64,000 bases of DNA from Myxococcales bacterium (GTDB lineage: Bacteria; Myxococcota_A; Polyangia; Polyangiales; Ga0077539). Under the pieces are notes generated by a model. That model was not told the origin of the DNA and searched no databases. It worked only from the letters and a program-made list of their open reading frames with translations. The stretch covers positions 207,049 through 271,048 of the forward strand of contig JAUSAZ010000012.1 in NCBI GenBank assembly GCA_030652255.1. The letters run 5' to 3'. How positions within the stretch are numbered: position 1 is the first letter of the stretch; each line of letters opens with the position of its first letter. The position numbers and the translations under genes are program-made. Positions 17,739 to 25,306 of the stretch are shown here, one piece after another.

Positions 17739-19539
17739 GGCCGCCCTTCCGCGGGTCGCTCACGGCCTCGAGGCGCAGGGCCCCGGCGTCGCGGGTGATG
17801 CGGATCGCCTGCACGATCGCCCCGAAGCGCAGCGGGTCGGTCTGGTGTCCGCGCGCGCGCAGCCCGGCGACCGCGGCCTCGTCGGTGGCGGCCTCGACGG
17901 AGAGCACGTCCGGCGCGGCGGCCCGGTGGATGCGCGGGAAGGCCACGGCCTCGGCGACGGGCGTCCCGAGCGCGATGGCCCGCCACGCGGCCTGCTCGAC
18001 GGAGGTCACGATGCGCGTACCGCCGCTGCCGCCCACCACGAGCACGGGCTCGTTGCCCGCGAACACGATCGTCGGGGTCATGGTGGACACCGGTCGCCGC
18101 CCGGGCGCGGCGCGGTTGAGCTCACTGCCGGGGAGCTGCGCCGCGGGGCTGTTGGGCGCCGGCGGGGCGGTGAAGTCGTCGAGCTCGTCGTTGAGCCAGA
18201 AGCCCCCCACGCTCACGCCCGCGCCGAAGGGGATGTTGATGGTGGTGGTGACGCTGGCGACGTTGCCCGCCGCGTCGACCACGCAGACGTGCGAGGTGCC
18301 CGTGCCCACCGGCGGCGCCGCGGGCGGGGCCGTCGCGTCGGAGGGCAGCGGGAGGTCGTAGTCGAGGGAGGGCCGGGCGTGCGCCGGGTCGAAGCGGGCC
18401 GCGCGGGCCGCGACGCGGGCGGGCGCGAGCAGGGCCTCGACGGGCACGCGCACGAAATCGGGGTCGCCGAAGTAGCGAGCGCGGTCGAGGAAGGGGCCGC
18501 GCCAGGACTCGGCCATGGCGTGCAGCACGTCGGCCTCGGCGGGTCGGGCGCCGCCGCCGGGCAGCCAGCGCTCCAGCAGCGCGAGGCTCGCGAGCATGGT
18601 GTACCCGCCGGCGCTCTCGGGCGGCGCGGTCACCCATCGGTGGCCGTAGCGCTGGCCCTCCAGCGGGGCGCGCTCGATCACCCGGTAGCGGCGCAGGTCG
18701 TCGGCGGTGAGCACGCCCCCGACGCGGCCCACGGTGCGCACGATCTCGTCGGCGAGCGGGCCCTCGTAGAAGACCCGCGCCCCATCGGCACCGAAGGCGC
18801 GCAGGGTGCGGGCGAGCGCGGGGTTGCGCAGGGGGACGTTGGCGCGGATGCCGTTGGCACCGTCGGGCACCCAGGTCTGCCCGAGGGGGTCGCGGCGCAG
18901 CGCGCCCACGAAGCGCTGCGAGAGGCCCGCGAGGTGCTCGCTGGGCGTGAAGCCCTCCTCGGCGAGGCGCGCCGCGGGCGCCACCACCCGGGCGAGGCCG
19001 AGGGTGCCGAAGCGGCGGAGCATCTCCTCGATGCCGCGGGGCTCGCCGGGCACGCCCACCGAGGGGCCGGTCGCGCGCGGCGCCGCGGGAGCGCCCGCGT
19101 CGGCGGGGGGTGGGCCCATCTGGAGGGCGGTGAGCAGCGCGGGGGTCATCGCCGCCGGGGCGCTCTCGCGGAAGTCGAGGAAGGTCACGCTGCGGTCGCT
19201 GGCCCGGTAGTAGAGCGCGAAGCCGCCGCCGCCGAGGCCGCTCGACGCGGGCGACGCGACCCCGAGCGCGAGCATCGCGGCGGCGGCGGCGTCGGCGGCG
19301 GTGCCCCCCGCGGCGAGGATCTCGGCCCCGGCGCGCGAGGCCTCGGGGTGGTCGGTGGCGACCGCGAAGCGGGTGTACGTGGCGGCGTTGCCGGGCGCGA
19401 CCAGCGCCGCGGCTGCGCTGGTGGGCGACGGGGCCGTCGTGGGGGTCGCGGCGACGGTGCGCGCGGAGCCGCAGCCGAGCGCGACGAGGCAGAGGGTGAG
19501 TGCGGTCCAGGTGCGCGGCGGGCGGGCGGTGGGGTTCAC
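17722..19539 (-). CDS. ggt: Gamma-glutamyltranspeptidase, probable lipoprotein
   Basis: A 605-residue Ntn-hydrolase precursor. The N-terminal signal ends in CLVALGC, suggesting lipid anchoring. The large-subunit part has SGLGGGGFALYY and VGVPGEPRG. Autocleavage would occur before Thr415 in GTGTSHVCVVDAAGN, creating a 190-residue small subunit; the second position is Ser instead of the usual Thr, which is tolerated in the family. Further marks are MTPTIVF, GGSGGTRI and the C-terminal SDPRKGG. It should cleave or transfer gamma-glutamyl groups from glutathione in the periplasm. It follows the lipoprotein methyltransferase by 41 bases. The start is a GTG. Confidence 0.94.
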   Translation of the reverse strand: MNPTARPPRTWTALTLCLVALGCGSARTVAATPTTAPSPTSAAAALVAPGNAATYTRFAVATDHPEASRAGAEILAAGGTAADAAAAAMLALGVASPASSGLGGGGFALYYRASDRSVTFLDFRESAPAAMTPALLTALQMGPPPADAGAPAAPRATGPSVGVPGEPRGIEEMLRRFGTLGLARVVAPAARLAEEGFTPSEHLAGLSQRFVGALRRDPLGQTWVPDGANGIRANVPLRNPALARTLRAFGADGARVFYEGPLADEIVRTVGRVGGVLTADDLRRYRVIERAPLEGQRYGHRWVTAPPESAGGYTMLASLALLERWLPGGGARPAEADVLHAMAESWRGPFLDRARYFGDPDFVRVPVEALLAPARVAARAARFDPAHARPSLDYDLPLPSDATAPPAAPPVGTGTSHVCVVDAAGNVASVTTTINIPFGAGVSVGGFWLNDELDDFTAPPAPNSPAAQLPGSELNRAAPGRRPVSTMTPTIVFAGNEPVLVVGGSGGTRIVTSVEQAAWRAIALGTPVAEAVAFPRIHRAAAPDVLSVEAATDEAAVAGLRARGHQTDPLRFGAIVQAIRITRDAGALRLEAVSDPRKGGRPAGR

Positions 19540-19580
19540 GGCCCGACGATGCCCCAGGAGGGGTGCGGGCCGCTACCCGA

Positions 19581-20438
19581 TCAGGGAGCGGCGGCCGGGC
19601 GGCGGAAGCGCAGGGTCATGCGGTCGCTCTCGCCGATGGCGACGAAGCGCGCGCGCTCGGTGTCGCCCTGCCGCAGCGTCGGCGGCAGGGACCACACGCC
19701 CTCGGCGTAGTCCTTGGTGTCGCGCGGGTTGGCGTTGACCTCCGAGCGCTCGTCGAGCACGAAGCCCGCCGCGGTCGCGAGCTGGATGACGTAGGCCTCG
19801 GGCACGTAGCCGGTGCGCGCGCTCGCCTGCGGGTCAGCCCCGGGGTTGGCGCGGTGCTCCACCAGGCCAAGCACGCCGCCGGGCTTCAGCACGCGGAAGA
19901 TCGCAGAGAACACGGCCTCGGCGGCGTTGTCGGTGATCCACCCGTGGAGGCTGCGGAAGGTGAGCACCGCGTCGGCGGAGGCGTCGGGGCCCAGCTCGAT
20001 GGTGGCAGGCGGCTCGAGGGTGGAGACGCGCACGTTGCCGTAGAGGTCGGGGCGCGTGGCGAGGAAGTCACGGAAGCGGGTGTGGTAGCGGGCGCGCGTC
20101 CCGGTGGCCGAGGGGATGGCGGCGACCAGGGTGCCGGAGTCGTGGAGCAGCGGCGCGAGGATGGCGGTGTACCAGCCGCCGCCCGGAGAGAGCTCGATGA
20201 CGGTCTGGCCGGGCTGCACCCCGAAGAAGGTGAGCGTCTCGCGGGGGTGGCGAAACTCGTCGCGCGCGCGGTCGGCGGCGGGACGGTGGGCGCCCGCGAT
20301 GGCGGCGTCGAGGGAGCCGAACGCGACCGGCGCGGCCGACGCAGCGGCGGTGGCAGAGGTGGCGGGCGCGGGGCGGTTGGTGGTGGAGCCGCAGGCCGCG
20401 AGGGCGAGGGGGAGCACGATCGTTGGCAGCAATTTCAT
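19581..20438 (-). CDS. Lipoprotein SAM-dependent methyltransferase-like protein
   Basis: A 285-residue protein with a lipoprotein signal (MKLLPTIVLPLALAAC, Cys16), an Ala-rich linker, and a class I methyltransferase fold. Motif I is VIELSPGGGWYT (80-91); later strands are ADAVLTFRSLHGW and LKPGGVLGLVEH. It resembles the exported predicted methyltransferases of COG4798. SAM is not normally found in the periplasm, so either the fold has another role or the lipid-anchored part faces an unexpected compartment. It heads the ggt transcript. A TAGAGT hexamer at 20451-20446 lies 7 bases before the ATG, suggesting a leaderless message. Confidence 0.85.
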   Translation of the reverse strand: MKLLPTIVLPLALAACGSTTNRPAPATSATAAASAAPVAFGSLDAAIAGAHRPAADRARDEFRHPRETLTFFGVQPGQTVIELSPGGGWYTAILAPLLHDSGTLVAAIPSATGTRARYHTRFRDFLATRPDLYGNVRVSTLEPPATIELGPDASADAVLTFRSLHGWITDNAAEAVFSAIFRVLKPGGVLGLVEHRANPGADPQASARTGYVPEAYVIQLATAAGFVLDERSEVNANPRDTKDYAEGVWSLPPTLRQGDTERARFVAIGESDRMTLRFRRPAAAP

Positions 20439-20491
20439 GGCGGGTACTCTACCTGGGAACCTCCCACGACGACGTCAATGCTCACGGCCGG

Positions 20492-20518
20492 GCTGCGCCC
20501 CTGGACGATGGGCGCAGC
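20492..20518. promoter_or_regulatory. 9-bp perfect inverted repeat in a divergent promoter region
   Basis: GCTGCGCCC (20492-20500) and GGGCGCAGC (20510-20518) flank nine bases, in the 128-base region between the divergent methyltransferase and pilus-domain genes. It lies 17 bases before a TAGAGC hexamer (20535-20540) that may be the -10 of the rightward gene. Operator candidate. Confidence 0.4.
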
Positions 20519-20566
20519 AAGGTCCCATCGGTGCTAGAGCCCATCTGTCACGTCAGGAGAACAGCG

Positions 20567-20884
20567 ATGACCAACCGACGAGCCTTCACCCTGCGCCTCC
20601 TCGGTCTCGCGGGCTGCGTCGCGCTGGCGATGGCGGCCGGCGAGGCGTCGGCGCAGACCACCCAGGCCATCGAGGTGCGCGTCGGCGAGACCGTGAGCTT
20701 CGCCCTCCCCCGCCTCGCGCAGACCATCGACACCGAAGACCACGCCATCGCGACGATGATCGTGACGCCCGACGGTCATGCTCGGGTCACGGGAGTGGCC
20801 GTTGGGCAGACGCGCATCATCGGCCGCGACCTCGCGCAGATCCCGCTGATCTTCCCCGTGACGGTCATCCCCGCGCGACCGTAG
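20567..20884 (+). CDS. Small exported protein with a CpaC N-terminal-like domain
   Basis: A 105-residue protein. The ATG at 20567 has AGGAGA 6 bases upstream and begins a signal with a twin-arginine look (MTNRRAFTLRLLGLAGCVAL, cleavage near ASAQ). The mature part (VRVGETVSFALPR, ATMIVTPDGHARVTGVAVGQTRIIGRD) resembles the pilus-formation N-terminal domain found at the start of CpaC/RcpA secretins, which binds nothing catalytic but packs at the secretin base. Here the domain stands alone with no secretin. Function unknown. It converges with the STAS-like gene. Confidence 0.8.
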   Translation: MTNRRAFTLRLLGLAGCVALAMAAGEASAQTTQAIEVRVGETVSFALPRLAQTIDTEDHAIATMIVTPDGHARVTGVAVGQTRIIGRDLAQIPLIFPVTVIPARP

Positions 20885-20920
20885 GTCCCCCTTCGGAAGA
20901 CCGCCGCGGAGCCCCGGCTC

Positions 20921-21346
20921 TCAGGCCGCTCGCGTGCGCCGCCCGCCGTGCTGCATGTGCCCGCGGGTGAGCCACGCGACGGCCTCTTCGCGCTTGCCGA
21001 ACACGCCCACGGCGAGCTCGGGCAGCAGGGCCCGCGCGATGTTGCTGAGCGCCGCCATGGGGGCGCTGTGCGTCAGGATCGCCGCCCGCTGGAACCTCGC
21101 CGCGTGCCGCCGGTGGAACACCATCCCGAGGTTGGTGTTGCCCGGGTCGTGGCCCTCATGGTGGAGGGTGTTCCAGAGCATCGCGTCGACCTCGGGGTGC
21201 TCCCCGAGCATCGCCTCGGACTCCTCGAGCACTCGCACCAGTTCGGAGCGGGTGATGTACCCCTGCGAGCGGATCTCCAGCACCCGGGGTGTCGGTCGTC
21301 CTGCCACGATCTTCGGACCATCGCGATGCGTTCGCTCGTTGGTCAT
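20921..21346 (-). CDS. SpoIIAA/STAS-like small protein
   Basis: A 141-residue cytoplasmic protein. The start at 21346 (MTNERTHRDG) begins just before the first strand. The pattern TPRVLEIRSQGYIT, a central helix (VRVLEESEAML), RAAILTHSAPMAAL, and the ending AVGVFGKREEAVAWL fits the SpoIIAA-like/STAS fold seen in many single-domain proteins, whose members may bind ligands or lipids. The assignment rests on pattern only. It is divergent from the SUMF1-like gene, separated by 148 bases. Confidence 0.65.
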   Translation of the reverse strand: MTNERTHRDGPKIVAGRPTPRVLEIRSQGYITRSELVRVLEESEAMLGEHPEVDAMLWNTLHHEGHDPGNTNLGMVFHRRHAARFQRAAILTHSAPMAALSNIARALLPELAVGVFGKREEAVAWLTRGHMQHGGRRTRAA

Positions 21347-21494
21347 CGGCGACCCTCGCCCCCCTCCATCGGTCCAACCCGCCACCACCACCGGCCGGGC
21401 TCGACTGCTCTCCCGTAAGATGCCCCGACCCGACCGCCAGATGCAAGGAGGCCTGAGCGTCGCCGCCGCCCCGGGCGTATCGTCCGGCGCCGTG

Positions 21495-22334
21495 ATGCTC
21501 CAGCGGTCCCGCCTCGTGCTCGCCCTCTCGCTCGTGACCGTGGGCCGCGGCGCGTGGCCGCAGCCGAGGCCCGGCGCACCTGCGGCCGACGCATCGATCC
21601 CCGATGGCGGGACGATCCCAGAGGACGCCCCGATCCCCGACGACGCGGACCTCACGTCGCGGTGGGCGCCCGTCACCGCCGCCCAGCGCGCGGCCGCCGG
21701 GGTGGCGAGGGCGGTCCTCCCGGCGGCGACCTGGCGCCTCGGGAGCCGCTGGGTGTCCGTCGGGGCCTTCGCCATCGATCGCACGGAGGTGACCGTCGGC
21801 GCGTGGCGGCGCTGCATGGCCGCGGGCTCGTGCCCCACGCTGAGCGACCCTCTCGCGGCGATGACCCGCGACGGGATGCCCGTGGTCAACGTGACCCACG
21901 CGCAGGCCGCGCGGTATTGCGCCTTCGCGGGGGCTCGCCTGCCCACCGACGCGGAGTGGTCGCTCGCGGCCCAGGGCGTCGAGGGCCGGCGGTCTCCCTG
22001 GGGAACCCGCCCGGCGAGCTGCGCCCTGGCGCGTACCTCGGGCTGCGGCGACGGCGCCACTACGGCAGGCGCCACGCCCGGCGGAGCGTCCCCGGAGGGC
22101 GCGCTCGACCTGGTGGGCAACGTGGCCGAGTGGGTGCACGACCGCGCCGGCCCGCCGCCCGTGGTGCGGGGCGTCGCGCGCGACCCGACCGGGCCCGCGG
22201 AGGGCAGCAGGCGCTGGGTGCGGGGCGGCTCGTTCCGTACGCCGGACGGCGAGGCGAGCGGGCTGTGGCGGCAGGCGATCGACGCGCTCGAGGCGCGGGT
22301 GGACGTGGGGTTCCGGTGCGTGCGCGGGCTGTGA
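21495..22334 (+). CDS. SUMF1/FGE-fold exported protein lacking the catalytic cysteines
   Basis: The 279-residue product has a signal peptide (MLQRSRLVLALSLVTVGRG) and a sulfatase-modifying-factor domain: FAIDRTEVTVGAWRRC, MPVVNVTHAQAARYCAF, LPTDAEWSLAAQG, LVGNVAEWV, WVRGGSF and GFRCVR. True formylglycine-generating enzymes have a Cys pair after RGGSW; here the segment reads RGGSFRTPDGE with no Cys, so sulfatase activation is unlikely. Such relatives often act as C-type-lectin-like binding domains. In-frame ATGs at 21420 and 21441 are possible starts, but 21495 gives the best signal peptide. Confidence 0.82.
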   Translation: MLQRSRLVLALSLVTVGRGAWPQPRPGAPAADASIPDGGTIPEDAPIPDDADLTSRWAPVTAAQRAAAGVARAVLPAATWRLGSRWVSVGAFAIDRTEVTVGAWRRCMAAGSCPTLSDPLAAMTRDGMPVVNVTHAQAARYCAFAGARLPTDAEWSLAAQGVEGRRSPWGTRPASCALARTSGCGDGATTAGATPGGASPEGALDLVGNVAEWVHDRAGPPPVVRGVARDPTGPAEGSRRWVRGGSFRTPDGEASGLWRQAIDALEARVDVGFRCVRGL

Positions 22335-22337
22335 CGG

Positions 22338-23531
22338 TCACCAGGCCCGGAGCACGCCCTCCTTGATGAGCTTGCGCAGCAGCACCAGGCGCCCGGCGTC
22401 GTCGAGCGACGTCGGGAGGTCGCGCGCCGTGAAGCGCTCGTGCGCCACGGCGAAGCGCAGGGCGTCGGCCACGTGCGCGGGGAAGGTGAGCTCGGTCCCG
22501 TAGCAGGACAGGATCACCTGCTCGCCGTCGGTGTCGACGCGCAGCACCGCCCCCGGGCGGCGCCCGACGGGGCTGTCGAGGTCGAGCGCGCCGAGGCCCG
22601 CGAGCTGCGCAAACTGCCCCGGCAGCCGCGCGTGGCGGGTGCCGACGAGGTCGCGCGCGAAGTGTTCGAGCAGCGACCCGGCGTCGGCCTCGGCGGCGTC
22701 CGCGAAGCGCCGCAGCGACTCGACGAGGTAGGCCTTCGCGGCGGGCGACGCGGCGGCCTCGCGCGCGAAGGCCGGCGGCAGGCTGCGTCGGCCGTGCACG
22801 TCCGTGAGGGCCCAGCGGCCGAGGGCCTCGGCGATGAGCTCGGTCCACGAGGTGAAGAGCGCCCCGAAGGTGACGTGCAGCGAGTGCCCGCCGCCCTCGC
22901 TGGTGCGCGCGTCGTGCATGAGCCCGCGGGGGATGTAGAGCAGGTCGCCCGGGTCGAGGTCGAACTCCTGGGAGAGCGCCCCGCAGGGGGTCACCTTGGG
23001 GTCGAACTCCTGGCGGCGCAGCGGCAACTCGACGGCGTGGTCGTAGAGCATCCAGTGCTTGGAGCCCTCCACCTGGGCGACGAACACGTCGTGGCTGTCG
23101 TAGTGGGGGTGGAAGCCCTGGGCGTTGCCCGGCGTGAGGTAGATGTTCGCCTGGAAGCGGGTGCTCAGGTCGTGCTCGAGGGCGCGCACGCACTCGAAGA
23201 GCGGCTGGTGGTGGGCCTCGAGCTGCGCGAGCACCATGGTGGCCCCGGCGTCGTAGAGCTTGAACAGCTTGACCACGTCGATGAGGCCGCTCGGGAAGGT
23301 GTACTCCTCGGGGGCGATCTTGCGGCGGTGGTCGACCAGCGACACCGACGGGTGGTGCAGGTCGTTGGCGCCGAGGTATCGGTCGATGTCGCCCAGCGAG
23401 AGCAGCCCGGAGAAGGCGCCGGGGCGGTCGCGGCGCAGCACCAGCGGCGCCCGCTCCCAGTGGTCGCGGAAGAACGCGTCGACCGGCTGCGGATCGAGCA
23501 TCCGCGCCAGCGTGGGGAAGGTCATGGTCAT
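22338..23531 (-). CDS. JmjC-type cupin oxygenase (ribosomal oxygenase-like)
   Basis: A 397-residue protein of the Cupin_4/JmjC group. The Fe(II) triad is visible: H143 and D145 in GFHPHYDSHDVFV and H206 in IPRGLMHDA. Family members, such as YcfD/RoxA, hydroxylate a ribosomal protein residue using 2-oxoglutarate and O2; other members modify different substrates. Length and the C-terminal dimerisation/winged-helix-like portion agree. It is cytoplasmic. Its stop lies three bases from that of the convergent SUMF1-like gene. Target unknown. Confidence 0.88.
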   Translation of the reverse strand: MTMTFPTLARMLDPQPVDAFFRDHWERAPLVLRRDRPGAFSGLLSLGDIDRYLGANDLHHPSVSLVDHRRKIAPEEYTFPSGLIDVVKLFKLYDAGATMVLAQLEAHHQPLFECVRALEHDLSTRFQANIYLTPGNAQGFHPHYDSHDVFVAQVEGSKHWMLYDHAVELPLRRQEFDPKVTPCGALSQEFDLDPGDLLYIPRGLMHDARTSEGGGHSLHVTFGALFTSWTELIAEALGRWALTDVHGRRSLPPAFAREAAASPAAKAYLVESLRRFADAAEADAGSLLEHFARDLVGTRHARLPGQFAQLAGLGALDLDSPVGRRPGAVLRVDTDGEQVILSCYGTELTFPAHVADALRFAVAHERFTARDLPTSLDDAGRLVLLRKLIKEGVLRAW

Positions 23532-23598
23532 GGGTGGTGGCGTGCGGAGGGGAGTGAGGTGCGTCGCGCCCGCGTCGCTTACCGGGCGCGACGGCGGA

Positions 23599-24147
23599 TC
23601 ACCAGCGGCGGCCGCGGCCGTGGCCCACGCCGTCGGCCCACTGGCCCGTGTCGGAGTCCGTGATGCCGGTCTGCCCGAGGCGCGCGGTGCCGCGGCCGTT
23701 GCCCACGGGGTCCGAGCCCGCGCCTGCGTCGCCGTCGGTGAGGCCCGTCGCGCCGCCGCGGCCGTAGTGCCCGCGGCCGCCGTTGACCGGGTCGGAGTAG
23801 GTGCCCGAGTCGCCGTCGGTGAGGCCCGTCTGCACGCCGCGCGGACCGCCGCGGCCGTTGTTCACCGGGTCGGCGTAGGAGCCCGAGTCGCTGTCCGTCA
23901 GGCCCGACTGCTGCCCGCCCTGGACCACCACGGTCTGGGGCTGCCCCTGCACCACGTAGCCCTGCTGCGGCCCCGTCTGGATGGGCTGCGGGTTGGAGAC
24001 CATGCATCCGCCGAGGGCCTTGGCGGCGCCGCCGAGCACGGTGGCGCTGAGCAGGGCGAGCACCGAGCGGCGCGCCGGGGTCTGCTCGACGATCTCGTCT
24101 TCCGAAAGGGTGGTGGTGATGGCGGGCTTCTTTGTTTGGTCGGACAT
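23599..24147 (-). CDS. Tat-type lipoprotein with four TDxD repeats
   Basis: A 182-residue exported protein. A hydrophilic N-terminal stretch precedes ARRSVLALLSATVLGG and a lipobox Cys at 48 (GGCM), that is, a twin-arginine motif followed by a lipoprotein site. After a Gln/Val linker come four copies of a 24-27-residue unit with the core G-[LI]-TD-x-D-x-G-x3-D-x-V-x2-GRG (GLTDSDSGSYADPVNNGRG, GLTDGDSGTYSDPVNGGRG, GLTDGDAGAGSDPVGNGRG, GITDSDTGQWADGVGHGRG). The Asp spacing suggests metal, perhaps Ca, binding. The ATG at 24147 was chosen over upstream in-frame codons because it sits at normal distance from the RR motif. No family recognised. Confidence 0.8.
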   Translation of the reverse strand: MSDQTKKPAITTTLSEDEIVEQTPARRSVLALLSATVLGGAAKALGGCMVSNPQPIQTGPQQGYVVQGQPQTVVVQGGQQSGLTDSDSGSYADPVNNGRGGPRGVQTGLTDGDSGTYSDPVNGGRGHYGRGGATGLTDGDAGAGSDPVGNGRGTARLGQTGITDSDTGQWADGVGHGRGRRW

Positions 24148-24273
24148 GGCTTGCGGCTCCCTGGCGCGTGCTGCACGTAGTGGGTGATCGGCCGAGGTGC
24201 ATGACACCACCGCCCGACCAGAACCCCCGACGAACACCGTCACCCCACGCGCGCGGAGCACCGATGTCATCGG

Positions 24274-24288
24274 GAGTCGTGGCGACTC
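24274..24288 (-). terminator. Hairpin downstream of the MOSC gene
   Basis: GAGTCG (24274-24279) pairs with CGACTC (24283-24288) around a three-base loop, about 95 bases past the MOSC stop on the minus strand. No U-run follows. The rest of the 236-base gap (24148-24383) shows nothing else that I can interpret. Confidence 0.3.
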
Positions 24289-24383
24289 ACGTCGCGTGTA
24301 CGCGCGCCGCGATCATCACCTTTACTCACGCTACCGCGGGGACCGAGCCCTTGGGAAGCTACTCGCGTCGCAGGCGGCGGACG

Positions 24384-25241
24384 TCAGCCCGCATCACCCT
24401 CGTCGGGGTCGAAGACGGCGACCTCGGCCGTGTCGCACCACGACTCCACCACCACCTCGTCGCCCACGGACACCCAGCGCCCGATCGACTCACGGGTGTG
24501 CACCACGTTTTGCGCGAAGTACACCTTCGAGTCCCGTCGGCGAAAGCGGCTCAGGGTCTTGAGGGGCTCGGTGGTGCGCTCGCCGGTCCACGGGTCGGTG
24601 TTGACCATGACGCAGCGCGCGCAGGGCTTGGCCACACGGCCGCGCACCAGCCCGACGCGGATCATCCCCCAGCGGTCTTCGGCGAAGGGCTCGGCCCCGG
24701 CCACCACGACGTTGGGACGGAATCGCTCCATCGGCACCGGCCGTTCGAGCCGGGCGTTGAGCGCCCCGAGCGAGGCCTCCGTGGCCACCAGCAGCGGGAA
24801 CCCGTCCGCGAAGCCCACCCGGTCGCCCGCGCGGGCGTACGCGGGGTCGACCGGGCGCGCGCCCGGCAGCGGCATCCACACGATGTCCCCGTCGAGGCCC
24901 AGGGTGGTGCGCAGCCAGGTCGCCGCGTCGGGGCTCGCGCGCCGCGCGTCGACGGCGTCGTCCCACACGACCACCCGCCGCGCGGGTGCGCCGGGGCCCG
25001 GGTCGAGCGGCAGCGTGAGGGCGCCGTGGCCGTCGGCGGTGAGCGCGATGTGGTCGCCCCAGAGGGTCACCGACACCGTGGCGAGGTCGGGGCGGTCGCG
25101 CTGCGAGACGAAGCGCCCGTCCGGGTCGACGATCATCCAGCGGCGGTCGTGGCGGAAGCCCGTCTCGTCGAGCTCCACCCGGTCGAGCCCTACGGCCCGA
25201 CACGACTTCACCGGATGAACCCACAGCGACGAGACCCGCAT
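24384..25241 (-). CDS. MOSC-domain protein (YcbX/mARC-like)
   Basis: A 285-residue protein with the MOSC N-terminal beta-barrel (VSSLWVHPVKSCRAVGLDRVEL, FRHDRRWMIVDPDGRFVSQR) followed by the MOSC domain (FRPNVVV, WGMIRVG, KPCARCVMVNTDPWTG). The Cys in KPCARC matches the residue that coordinates molybdenum in mARC and YcbX. Those enzymes reduce N-hydroxylated bases using the molybdenum cofactor. The usual C-terminal ferredoxin domain of YcbX is absent, so an external electron donor would be needed. Divergent from kinase 1, with a 65-base gap. Confidence 0.88.
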   Translation of the reverse strand: MRVSSLWVHPVKSCRAVGLDRVELDETGFRHDRRWMIVDPDGRFVSQRDRPDLATVSVTLWGDHIALTADGHGALTLPLDPGPGAPARRVVVWDDAVDARRASPDAATWLRTTLGLDGDIVWMPLPGARPVDPAYARAGDRVGFADGFPLLVATEASLGALNARLERPVPMERFRPNVVVAGAEPFAEDRWGMIRVGLVRGRVAKPCARCVMVNTDPWTGERTTEPLKTLSRFRRRDSKVYFAQNVVHTRESIGRWVSVGDEVVVESWCDTAEVAVFDPDEGDAG

Positions 25242-25290
25242 GGCGCGGGGCGCACTCTACACAAAGCGCGGGTCTGGCGCGGGAATGCGC

Positions 25291-25296
25291 TAGAGT
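25291..25296 (+). promoter_or_regulatory. -10-like hexamer close to the kinase 1 start
   Basis: TAGAGT ends 10 bases before the ATG at 25307. No convincing -35 is seen at 16-18 bases upstream. If used, the message would have almost no leader. Confidence 0.35.
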
Positions 25297-25306
25297 CCCC
25301 CGCCTG

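Noticed and set aside
21495-22334. Active formylglycine-generating enzyme
   Set aside because: The catalytic Cys pair after RGGSF is missing.
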